NCBI GenBank assembly: GCA_030248065.1
Contig: JASAMV010004664.1
Coordinates: forward strand, 21,741 to 85,740
DNA: 64,000 nt
Origin: Rhynchonema sp. JSB1_4
Lineage: Eukaryota; Nematoda; Chromadorea; Monhysterida; Xyalidae
Direction: 5' to 3'
Position numbers and translations under genes: made by a program. Positions 45,101-52,721 of the stretch are shown here, piece after piece. Each line of letters starts with the position of its first letter. Positions within the stretch are counted from its first letter, which is position 1. Below the pieces are notes generated by a model. That model was not told the DNA's origin, searched no databases, and worked only from the letters and a program-made list of their open reading frames with translations.

Positions 45101-47284
45101 CTTGTGGCGGCCATGGCTGTGTTGTTCTGTCTGTCGCCTGTGATGGGCGAACATTTCTTGCCAGGCCAATGCTCGAACCTGACCGGTTACGAGCAGTTGA
45201 ATCAACTACGTGCTGACTATTGTGTCGATTCGAGTTACGTTCTGTTCCGCAACAAAGAGGCATTGTTGTGTTGGCTGCCTCTAACGTGCACGAATGGCAC
45301 CAAAGTTCTGAACGGTGCATGTTCAGACAAATGTCAGTGTCCATCGTGGGCACAAGGCTGTGTTCCGCGATCAGACGACGACCACTTGAGGAACAGTCAT
45401 CCCGTTGATGACAAAGTTTTGAATTCGATCAAACCCGATGTTTGTTCGTTTGTTGAAAACAGCGATTGTGACCCTGAACCGAAAAGCAAGTTCGTTCCTC
45501 AAGTCGAATTGGCCGATGGTTCGTTGACGTTCGTTGATCGATTGAACATTAAAGTGTTCGAAACTACAAAGGATGACGTCGTGTGTGTCGGAAACCACGG
45601 TATGGGAAACATAACCGGCACACCAGACTACTGTCAGACGCACAGTTGCACGGAAACGGCAACGAGACTCTGTTACTACCGTTTCCAGGAGCGAGCCGTT
45701 TTGTTCAACGATGTCGGGCAATCTGTGTCTGTGTTTGCCTGGGGCATGAAAAATGTGACGTACTACGGTCACCTGACAAAACGAGCTCCAACAATGGCTT
45801 CGTGTGACGTATGTAATGTGCAGTGCGTGCAAGGCGGAATCGAAGTTGTCGTGTCGCCCCATCTCTCGCTACTTGAACTGTGCTCTGGGGCATTGTGTTT
45901 TCGTGAATCGAATCCGCCAACGAGGTCAACGTTTCTATTCTCGCCTGAAGTGTCGATGCATGACTACGATGTTCATGTGCAGGCGTGGCAAAAGGGCGAA
46001 GTCGTGTGGTTTCGCAATATCAGTTGCAACAAAAATCCGTTCTGTGAGACCATCAAGTGCACGTTCTGTTCGGAGATGGTCGAAAATTCGCACTGTTTCC
46101 CAACCTACGTGATCGTTCTGTGCGGGTTGATGGCATACGGTGTGTTGACGCTCATTCTGTTGTTCCTCATGTGTGTACCGAAAGTTCGTGAAAGGACAAT
46201 GTCCATGACAATATCGTGTTGGGAACATTCGCGAAAATGTTGTTCGCGCGTCAACTGTTGCACGTCGAAACCGATTGAATCTACCAGAGCAACAGACAAA
46301 TGTGATGAAGAGTGTGTCGAAATGAATCCGGTGGCCCCGGATTCCGCTGATCGAGTTCGAGTACCTCGTTCCGTTAGTGCTGCCACGTCATTATTCTTGT
46401 TGATTATTGTTGTGGCAAGCATGGCGCAAAGTGCTTCTGCGTGTTATGATGTTGTCACCGTGACATCTGAACAAGAAGCATGCCTGCAAGGACATGGCAG
46501 TCCTGAAAAGTGTGAAATTCAGGACACTGTGAGATTAGCGGTGCCTCCAACTGGTCAAGTGTCATGTTTATTGTTGCAATCCAAGAACGGAGAACCGCTC
46601 GGAACGCTCTACATCGAAACAAATTCGGTAGACTTGGTGTGCAAAAAAGATACCGAGTTCTATTCGAGGTCATACAAAATGCAAACGGACAGTGTGAAAC
46701 GTTGTGATGGTGCTGGAAGTTGCACGGGAACGACTTGTGTCGACACGTTGCCCACAAGTCAGATTGAAGAATTGAAATCGAGCTCACAGCATCCAGGCTT
46801 CACATTTTGCACTTCGTCACCTGGTTGTTGGCTTGAAGGATGTGGGCTTTGCACTCCCGGATGTTTGTTTTTCAGAACGTACGTTGTTGCGACATCCGAC
46901 GTGATCTACGAACGGTTCACATGCCCACAATATGAGTACCGTGTCTCTGTATCGGTGACATTGCACAAGGCTGGTGAACGATACAATCATGACATGCAAT
47001 TGTCACCAGGGGTTCCTGTCACGTGGAACAAAATTCGATTTACTGTCACGTCGATCTCGGCTCCACAAATGCCGATGTTGGACAGCGTGTTCGTGACGGA
47101 CGGCACAAAAGTGGTGCTGCTTGACCAAAACAACGCGCAATGGCTAATGTGCGCAAGCAAGCATCATGCCGAAAAACTTGACTGTTTCGTACCCATCGTT
47201 TCCCTCGCTGCGTCCCGCTTCGTTCGGCCTCCCGGGCGACGTATGTCAGTGTCACTTACAAAAATCATACATCTTTCCCTATGA
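39119..47284 (+). CDS. Gag-Pol-Env polyprotein of the BEL/Pao element
   Basis: One uninterrupted frame of 2,721 codons from ATG 39119 to TGA 47282-47284. Gag occupies roughly residues 1-560 and ends in three zinc knuckles (near 458, 497 and 512). Then come an aspartic protease (catalytic Asp about 618), reverse transcriptase (about 900-1150; YVDN box about 1053), RNase H (first Asp about 1223) and integrase (His/Cys region about 1551-1605; catalytic triad near 1634, 1698 and 1732). From about 1998 an envelope region follows without a stop: a signal-like segment, a cysteine-rich ectodomain, a membrane segment (about 2327-2350), a second hydrophobic segment (about 2425-2440) and a second cysteine-rich ectodomain. 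The latter resembles phlebovirus Gc, including a Cys/Gly-rich fusion-loop-like stretch near 2567. The final 25-35 residues look out of frame. Confidence 0.92.
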   Translation: MATKSPSGRLRMGLPQCYSSLTALMKRVQDKDYPSCEFFDRQDPPGTIIAKCRAAKIEIIAFVDNLKNRIAAVSDRNEEWLQMLGDLDESSKAFADELKLYNDFFGSKYQPALDDANDLKSYLVSKLHELDENIEMAGRKSRSSSTERQTGSGADGAALVQQLTSALTTVQSRPPRSVKYESLKPLQFDGQIKNWPEFWTQFRSNVHDDPSYSKAEKLGLLKRSCVAKAAVTIEGFATTDENYDQVVSLLVKRYGDEKALKLAFINQLQNLPKPHSSDGKAVEIVVEAADTAVRNLAAMGLEFDVLSESMIESIIRSRLPTFANRELEKCAPDGGWTITALREKLWDIVQQEERVRSYTANEGKGKKEASLSSNTGTTDTVTTSSFHVQKSGGRGKGRKGSKTNGPNNERSQSSNGPVSQSHGRGGTNRGGFARGGRSQNGARGGSQSSNAPESRKPYCFMCRGGHWPEKCPQYQTIDACRKFFDDNSLCYCCGFGNHWSRDCDSVKPCYHCNSIKHHKLLCRTRFQWRAPSNVQNANVVQVSDQGAQRAAVTQQSNEQSGAQNTVGANPVLVAQTPAMTVGQQVNATMSRYSRLMTAKAPVSLPGQPRKRAKGQVLMDTACGITFVTEKFGSKVGFQPQDEAVLNLTLFGGNEVNEIDSKRGQLVIWQRDGTDRTINAHLTDRISKTQFLPKLSEADVEFLGQFGMGWLADDFPDGNTKLEPDILIGADNFWEFILPEKPMKLPSGLLAVHTSLGPVLTGSETAQNVIQTAAQSVFVYHVMAKAPDDEMFVLTEPNPTQHVNEEIMWALDVIGVKDDPVESNDDKALDKFRETMKILENGSIEVGFPWKEEPPNVADHYGLALAQFRSQGRRLAKHDELRQAVDAVRQTYENETYIEEAPEVPDGPVSYHSWSCIHTPEKATTKARIVSNGSLRAGKNDRSINDAMFRGPVDLPNMCGLILKFRTYKYYIMADLAKAFMKLRLRKTDRDMTRFLYWKDPSKPNEIENNIRVMRYAVVLFGFVASPWLLMESLRFMLNEKKTKLASEISRHMYVDNLIYGHDNEKDLMETYNYAKKVFSEHNMIIREFLSNSRWFMSNIPEKDKMKIENVKALGVKIDYDKDRLGYTKPRKIDKNAIVTKGYALSVYASLYDIPGLLGPVTVRAKWFVQKLHAGKFGWNAPLPDDLAAEWEPIESDLALVDTVSVERFIGTTANTTIQYHAFVDASIRAFAANIYCRVSNGDVHKSYLLFGRIRLSPLGKDIKMPRRELLAMSTGTKGLKFVNEHLNLPRVTKLVMHSDSQIVLSWVRSTKPVAQFVDRLIGEIREVDCEFRYINTKLNPADVATRGCTLAELKNNQLWWHGPDFLTKDESCWPVHDNWQPIMVEELKQIRETVENKRQATSVFQVGRMSHADSLDGDLGVITFERFGTYDKLVMSVVYVLRFLNAKVLSKVSDDRLEKQVLYARVTKTMKSSGFVTASEVKLAKLCIDREVQKRHFGNAFEALRVGKRDQLVEQHGLYVDADGLLRSRARFANVPLSDEARYPILLPKDAHYSKLVVLKYHEKCMHNGLQQTLADLRQNYWLISGRSQVRKYIKPCVVCRKLKGRSYKLPASPPYPVERVSRSPTFQGTGLDYAGPIYVKENADSTEPMKIWVALFSCFSSRSVHLDTARDLSTDKCLNALRRFIGRRGKPKQIFSDHASHFTLLKKILGECWPKDGEPDEYMDYLAKEEIEWRMNTPLAPWKAGMYERMMSIMKKMIKAAAGKRLLTLDEFQTLLIEVEAMMNSRPLTYVYADAESFKVLRPVDFLAPGRECGAIRFENDDGDPDYEEGLMSTEKIVKENWAKQLKNLDMAWHLYTTEYLTSLRERSNAIISQKKGAVEMQPKVGAVVLLDDANAPRGCWKLARIVQLFRGEDGQCRSAEIALANGHLLTRSIGHLIPLELSDEDEERLESKEEKKLESAQTQAEEKKMEPDAPTLRRSERLKAKGTGANTALVAAMAVLFCLSPVMGEHFLPGQCSNLTGYEQLNQLRADYCVDSSYVLFRNKEALLCWLPLTCTNGTKVLNGACSDKCQCPSWAQGCVPRSDDDHLRNSHPVDDKVLNSIKPDVCSFVENSDCDPEPKSKFVPQVELADGSLTFVDRLNIKVFETTKDDVVCVGNHGMGNITGTPDYCQTHSCTETATRLCYYRFQERAVLFNDVGQSVSVFAWGMKNVTYYGHLTKRAPTMASCDVCNVQCVQGGIEVVVSPHLSLLELCSGALCFRESNPPTRSTFLFSPEVSMHDYDVHVQAWQKGEVVWFRNISCNKNPFCETIKCTFCSEMVENSHCFPTYVIVLCGLMAYGVLTLILLFLMCVPKVRERTMSMTISCWEHSRKCCSRVNCCTSKPIESTRATDKCDEECVEMNPVAPDSADRVRVPRSVSAATSLFLLIIVVASMAQSASACYDVVTVTSEQEACLQGHGSPEKCEIQDTVRLAVPPTGQVSCLLLQSKNGEPLGTLYIETNSVDLVCKKDTEFYSRSYKMQTDSVKRCDGAGSCTGTTCVDTLPTSQIEELKSSSQHPGFTFCTSSPGCWLEGCGLCTPGCLFFRTYVVATSDVIYERFTCPQYEYRVSVSVTLHKAGERYNHDMQLSPGVPVTWNKIRFTVTSISAPQMPMLDSVFVTDGTKVVLLDQNNAQWLMCASKHHAEKLDCFVPIVSLAASRFVRPPGRRMSVSLTKIIHLSL

Positions 47285-47603
47285 ATCTACACAACAACAT
47301 TATATCAACTCGCCGAAAGTGAGCGAGAAATGTACCGTGTCCTGTGGAATGGTTGAAACAACGTTCAGTTTGGCCGGAAAACTGGCGTTCGTTAGCAAGA
47401 AACAACTGGGAAGCGTGTCAGGACACATCAGCGTGAAACAGAATGCGTATGAAAGTCTGGGAATCGGAAGTGTTGCGTCCACAATGTGGGACCACTGGAA
47501 GACAACGGTCATTACGGGAGTTGTTCTGATTGTCGGATTGTTGGTGACCGTTCAAGTGCTTCCAATCGTGATTCAATGTATTCTTAATCGTATTGTTCGT
47601 TAA
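47166..47603 (+). CDS. Frame-shifted C-terminal part of the envelope
   Basis: In a different frame from the polyprotein and overlapping its last 120 bases, this open stretch carries the cysteines, the hydrophobic membrane anchor (about 47490-47590) and the short tail that the main frame lacks. The main frame loses envelope-like character within about 47180-47240, so an indel there probably separated the anchor. A programmed frameshift or a spliced env message are alternatives. The first 30 or so codons of this open stretch are overlap and not real coding sequence. Confidence 0.6.
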   Translation: MPKNLTVSYPSFPSLRPASFGLPGDVCQCHLQKSYIFPYESTQQHYINSPKVSEKCTVSCGMVETTFSLAGKLAFVSKKQLGSVSGHISVKQNAYESLGIGSVASTMWDHWKTTVITGVVLIVGLLVTVQVLPIVIQCILNRIVR

Positions 47604-47917
47604 TCTTGTGCCGCGAAATGTGCTTACGTTCGTTTATCTTCTATATCGCTGCGTCAATTATCTACGTGTCATTCGTTTATCTGCATCGCTACGTGTCATT
47701 CTTTATCCACATCGTTACCCGTCTATTCGTATCGATCCAATTGTCAAGCTACAATCAGTCCACGATGGCTCAAGAAGTGTATACGAACAATCAACGCAAG
47801 AAGGCATCAATGAATGAACAAAGGACTTACGAAGAAAGAAATAACTGGAATGAATGGACTGGTCAAATGCATCTTTGATTCATAATAATGATCAATTAGT
47901 ATTTCTTTGTCTTTTCT

Positions 47918-47929
47918 GGAGGGGGAGGA
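47918..47929 (+). other. Polypurine tract
   Basis: Twelve purines (GGAGGGGGAGGA) directly abut the 3' LTR, the usual primer for plus-strand DNA synthesis. Confidence 0.8.
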
Positions 47930-48156
47930 TGTGGTGACTAATCCCCAATAATGCGTATCACGTGTTTACAGCGTGTGCAGCTAGCAGCAGTGCTTGACTT
48001 TACCCACGCTATTATATTGATTGATGTTTTGACTACACCTAACTGACTGGCTTACTTTCTGTGTTTCTGTGCTTGTGAACTTCACTGTTTGGATGTATTG
48101 GATTGGAACGGAGGAATAAAATGTAGATGTTGCACCGTCTGGACTTCGTCACTAAA
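47930..48156 (+). repeat. 3' LTR
   Basis: 226 of 227 bases match the 5' LTR. It is followed directly by ATTAGTTTTG and a short degenerate run of TTAGGC-like hexamers (48173-48195). Confidence 0.92.
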
Positions 48157-48454
48157 ATTAGTTTTGTGTTTGGGCTTAGGCTCAGGCTTAGGCCTATTCG
48201 TTTTTAGGTTCTGCTCTTTGGGACTCGGCTCTTTTTCACTTGCTCAAAGTGGTCTTGCTCAAATGTGCTTTGCTCAATTGCCCGTCCGCCAACTAAGGCA
48301 AGTCCGATCCTATCCGATCCAATATTGCTTAATATCTTTTCTAGCATATGGAATGCATGAGACCGAATGAGACATTAGCCATCCGGTCAAGAAAAACCAT
48401 GATAATACCTTTGCCATCATGGTCACCGCCGACCATGATCTGCGGAAGCGCCAC

Positions 48455-48598
48455 TCAATTCACTGTGTTAACAGCCTGCGTCTCATAGTCAGGAATGCGA
48501 ATCGTATACGTCTTCTTTTCTTGAGCGTTGCTCAACTCGTACAATTCTCGCTCCACAGACATATTTGTATCTGGCTGAGGATACGATCGTTTTGCCAT
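48455..48598 (-). CDS. Small orphan gene, 47 residues
   Basis: ATG at 48598 to TGA at 48455. The product starts MAKRSYPQPDTNMSVERELY and is polar and charged, with coding-like composition. A donor (CCCAAG|GTAAGG) at about 48675 on the same strand suggests an upstream exon. That exon would run from about 48890 with cysteine-rich text (CPAVHFTKCTFVD) and a hydrophobic stretch. I recognise no family. Confidence 0.4.
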   Translation of the reverse strand: MAKRSYPQPDTNMSVERELYELSNAQEKKTYTIRIPDYETQAVNTVN

Positions 48599-49013
48599 CT
48601 TGTTGTTCAGATCAAACAATTAGAGATAATCTGGAATAGTGTCAACCGCAAATGCAGTCGTGGCCGCCCTTACCTTGGGCAATTTTGTGTATGAGAATAG
48701 GCGCGACCAGCCTGACTGCACAACATTTAGAAAGGTCCACAAAATCCACACTAAGCTGAAATGTAGCTCGCGTGAGCTCCTATTCTTAAACATTGAGTCC
48801 ACAAAAGTGCACTTAGTAAAGTGCACTGCGGGACAGGTAAGGATGGCCTCAACGACTGTGCAACACTCATACCCTGAGACGAAATTTTGAAAGAAAAAAC
48901 CAGCATGTTTCGACCAAAAAAGGTTCCGGTAGTCAGCTTTCGTATGACCGTGATGCACAAGAAACCTAATTTTAGTCACAGGACAATTTTTAGAAAAAAT
49001 TAGCACCGAACAT

Positions 49014-49304
49014 TTACTCAAAACATGCCGAAATGACAGTATGGCGATGACAACCCGGGAACTCAGACTCAACTGTTTGAAGTGACACCGAAGAAAAGTG
49101 AAATTCCCACCTCTCATTTATACCATTCAGCACAATTCTGCTCCGGTGTTTGAAAAGGTAACGATACACTGCAAGCACATGTTTCCCTGGTTTTGCGAAT
49201 CGGCAGCTGTGTTTCAATTTATTTTCAAAAGCAGACACCTGTTTTCTATTTTTGCTCATTGAGCACGAACACGGTATTTCACTGAACCTAACCGGTGCTG
49301 ACAT
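49014..49304 (-). CDS. Small two-exon orphan gene, 79 residues
   Basis: Exons 49304-49124 (ATG) and 49072-49014 (TAA) on minus, with a 51-bp intron and exact phase. The product is basic with six cysteines (FSEIPCSCSMSKNRKQVSAF near the start). No family recognised. It belongs to the dense cluster of tiny genes downstream of the retroelement. Confidence 0.45.
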   Translation of the reverse strand: MSAPVRFSEIPCSCSMSKNRKQVSAFENKLKHSCRFAKPGKHVLAVYRYLFKHRSRIVLNGINERWEFHFSSVSLQTVESEFPGCHRHTVISACFE

Positions 49305-50261
49305 TGTTTTCAACCAGGTGAGAACACATCTCTGGTGATGACTCTGCATTTTTGTGCACAACGCCCAATGTTTTCGAGTTGTCTGAATTACAGAGCAACT
49401 GTGTTTTACGGCGCTTCACACATGTGTTTCATCAAAAAGAGCAGCGATACATGGCTACCTAGAAAATATCAAACCATTTATGCTGCAAACATGATAAATA
49501 TGGCTCCTCGAAATTTACTACACTGCACAAAAAGTAACGTTTTAAAAGAACGGTTTAATTTTTCACCGGGTAACAATGTTATTCTCGAAAATAGTCCTTT
49601 TACGCCTAAAAGTTTCTCACCTTGGGAAAAAACACACAGTTGTTCATTAGAAAAATAAAATATGTTTTTAAAGGTGACCGATTTTCTGAAACCGAGCTAA
49701 CTGCAGTTCGGAACTAAGGTTGCTTTCACAATGTGACAAAAGGTTTCACTATCTATTCCCGAAGGTATTGCTGTGTGAAATGAGACCTGCATAAAGAATG
49801 CTGCACGTCTGGTACATATATCGTCGGTATCAGTAAAATTAAGACCAAGCCCCAACAAAAGACCAACCCCCTTTTTGTGTGCAGCGTGTAGCTGGCAAAC
49901 TATTCTAAACATTCACCAAAAATTTTGTCTCAAAACGCTATGTACATTGAGTTACAGCATGTTGAAAACACCTGCTAGTCCCCGTTGGGGGTTGGTCTAG
50001 TTTCTTATTTTTGAAAAAGAAAACCAAGTTGGTTGGCGGAGGAATTTTCGCGGACAAAAAAGACCAAGCCCCAAAGCACGCGACCCCAACACACACACAC
50101 ACACACACACAAGATTGCTTCAGCACATGATTGTTGCATAATACCCCAGCTGTGTGTGTGTGTTGTATTAGGGACTTTACGCTCTCTCGGTGAGTGCGTC
50201 GCTGCTGGCCCGATCATTACGTTTATAATGTATCGTAAGGCGGCTTGGCTGTTGGCGTCTT

Positions 50262-50330
50262 TAGCACAGTGGCAAGCATATCTGACTGTGGTTGTGAGAG
50301 CCACGAGTTCGAAGCTTCTCACAGACAAGG
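50262..50330 (+). repeat. tRNA-derived (SINE-like) sequence
   Basis: TAGCACAGTGG (50262-50272) is a perfect pol III A box and GAGTTCGAAGC (50305-50315) a good B box, 32 bp apart as in tRNAs. The acceptor and anticodon stems do not pair, so this is a tRNA-derived repeat or relic and not a tRNA gene. Confidence 0.4.
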
Positions 50331-50738
50331 TTTTTGATGTTTTTCTTTATGTTTTCAATGTGTAAATATCAATGATTTCAACAAACAGAAACCAATCGCT
50401 TCACACCCGACGTTTGCTTCAAAATACAATCAGAAAAACCCGGCCCAAAAAATCGGGCTGGATAGGACCGGGCTGACTTTTTCTGAATCCGGCCATGCCG
50501 GACCGAGGTAACCTGATTCCCACCTCTGTAACAAGCATTTTGAATGATAATGCTGCATTTAAGACGTTTTCATGAACCCCGTATTGAATCATTTTCAAGC
50601 AGGCGAAAAATAAATGGCAGAGAAAATGGGGGTTGGACTATTTTTCGGTTTTCAACTGCTCCGCCAAGGGGCTTGGTCTATATTTATTTTTTTGTGAACT
50701 AAAACCAACCGACAAATTGCTTTGTTTTTGCTTGGATA

Positions 50739-50748
50739 TGATGTTTCA
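50739..50748 (+). promoter_or_regulatory. TGATGTTTCA motif
   Basis: Isolated copy just left of the satellite-like array. No gene is close. Confidence 0.35.
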
Positions 50749-52721
50749 AAGTCTACTTTTGTTTCTATGATGATCAGCAAGCTCCCTTACGTAGCCATGC
50801 CAAACATCAGCCTACCGAACCAAACCGTGTTGGAAATGCGGTCAGGCCAACTTCAAACGCTTTTTTCTCGAAAAAGTGGTTTGGGGGTTGGTCTTATTTT
50901 TACTGATACCGACGATATGTGCAGTGAACCATATTCTTGTTGTGGCATTGAGTGCGCTGGGCATGTGTACATGTTTTTACGATGAAAAGTCGCGAGTCAC
51001 ACAAAAATTATGTTCTACAGCGTGAGTTGTGAACCATATCTTGATTGGCGCTACCCTGCGCCGGGGGTGTGGCGAAAAGGGCACGCTCGTGTTTCACAAG
51101 TCAAAGATGATCTTAAAAGCGCAAAAGGTTTCACTATCTATTCCCGAAGGTATTGCAGTATGAAATGAGACCTGCAGTTTTCCATAAAGAATGCTGCACG
51201 TCTGGTACATATATGTGCATTGAACCATATCCTTGTCGTGGCTTTGAGTGCGCTGGACATGTGTACATGTTTTTACGATGAAAAGTCGCGAGCCATACAA
51301 AAATCATGTTCCGCAGCGTTAGTTGTGAACCATATCTTGATTGGCGCTACCCTGCGCCGGAGGTGTGGCGAAAAGGGCACGCTCGTGTTACACAAGTCAA
51401 AGATGCTCTTAAAAGCGCAGAAGGTTTCACTATCTATTCCCGAAGGTATTGCAGTGTGAAATGAGACCTGCAGTTCTCCATAAAGAATGCTGCACGTCTG
51501 GTACATATATGCCCAGTGAACCATATTCTTGTTGTGGCCTTGAGTGCGCTGGGCATGTGTACATGTTTTTACGATGAAAAGTCATACAAAAATCATGTTC
51601 CGCAGCGGGAGTTGTGAACCATATCTTGATTGGCGCTACCCTGCGCCGGGGGTGTGGCGAAAAGGGCGCGCTCGTGTTACACAAGGCAAACATGCTCTTA
51701 AAAGCGTGCTGCGAACCATATACCAGCTATACGCTATCGCATGCTTGGCGTGCGCAGTCACTCTTCGCTATTGTCATATTTACGGAACAGGACAAAAAGG
51801 TTGAATATAATGAATATATGATTATAAAGAATTGCTTACACATTTTCACAGCACCGCGACATGTGTTTTTTCAGTCTGATTATACCGAATATATGACTAT
51901 AACTTGCATGACAATATCGAATAGTGACTGTGTGCATTTTTATGTTGAAAATCGGTTTGTTCGCTTTACCGAACTGAAAATAAATCGTGTGTTGTGAGCC
52001 ATATTCCGGACTGGGCGCTGCTGCATGCTTGGCGTGGGTTGTGAAAATCGCCTCGTTCGTGTTGCCCAAGTCACACAAAAATTATGTTCTGCATCGTGTG
52101 TTGTGGACCATATTGTGGTCGTGCGCTTCCGTGTGTGCACATGATGAAAAGTGGCTCGTTCCTGGTCCTGGTCAAGCAAAAATCCGTTTTTCCGCACTGT
52201 GTGTGTCTGTTTTGTTCCGCACCATATTCCGGATGGTGCTCGATGGCATGTCACACGAAAATTATGTTCCGCAACGTGCGTTATGAACTTGTACCATATT
52301 CTTATTGTGCGCTATGGCATGTGTACATTTATGATGAAAAGTTGTTTTCCGTTTTACCCAAAGTCATAATTTGGAACTCGTGCTGTGAACCATATTCCGT
52401 TTTTGCGAAACCATGCGTACATTTTCATCGTGAAGTTACGGCACTTTTGCTTTACCCAAGTCAAAACGAAAAAAATCACTTTGCGTTAGGGATATGAGGT
52501 GCAACTTTTTTATCAGCCGTACAAATCACTGTAAATGTTAGAACTGTAATTTCGTATGTGTGAATAGCATAGCACTGCGTGTGTAAAACGAATATTGCTA
52601 CAACAACATTGACATCGCATGTGTAACGCAACAAATGCTAAAAGGACGCGCTCACAAAAACAACGAACGAACATAACTGATCAGATTTGAAGATAAAAAA
52701 GCAGTGAAAAAAGGTGACATA

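Larger units (their letters stand above)
38724..48156 (+). mobile_element. BEL/Pao LTR retrotransposon with envelope gene
   Basis: A 9.4-kb element bounded by 227-bp direct LTRs (38724-38950 and 47930-48156) that differ at one base (38920 A versus 48126 G). A purine tract precedes the 3' LTR, and a single Gag-Pol-Env frame fills most of the interior. The domain order (protease, reverse transcriptase, RNase H, integrase) and integrase followed by an envelope fit BEL/Pao, not Gypsy. No clear short target-site duplication is visible (ACATAG before, ATTAG after), so the host site may have been rearranged. Near-identical LTRs mean a recent insertion or recent gene conversion. Confidence 0.93.
49680..52700. 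repeat. Satellite-like array with nested periodicity
   Basis: From about 50921 a unit of about 295 bp recurs (starts near 50921, 51217 and 51512), with landmarks GTGAACCATATTCTTGTTG, ACGATGAAAAGTCGCGAG and TCACTATCTATTCCCGAAGG. Each unit contains two GTGAACCATAT landmarks about 105 bp apart. Beyond 51.98 kb only diverged monomers of about 100 bp continue (near 51990, 52095, 52215, 52300 and 52387). A detached partial copy lies at 49736-49820. Open frames in the array are repeat shadows. Confidence 0.7.

Noticed and set aside
39198..47255. Frames of 60-361 codons on the opposite strand or other phases of the BEL polyprotein
   Set aside because: Shadows of the 2,721-codon frame. None has a domain or its own signals.
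50921..52497. Frames of 80-137 codons in the satellite array
   Set aside because: They repeat with the array unit and shift frame between units.
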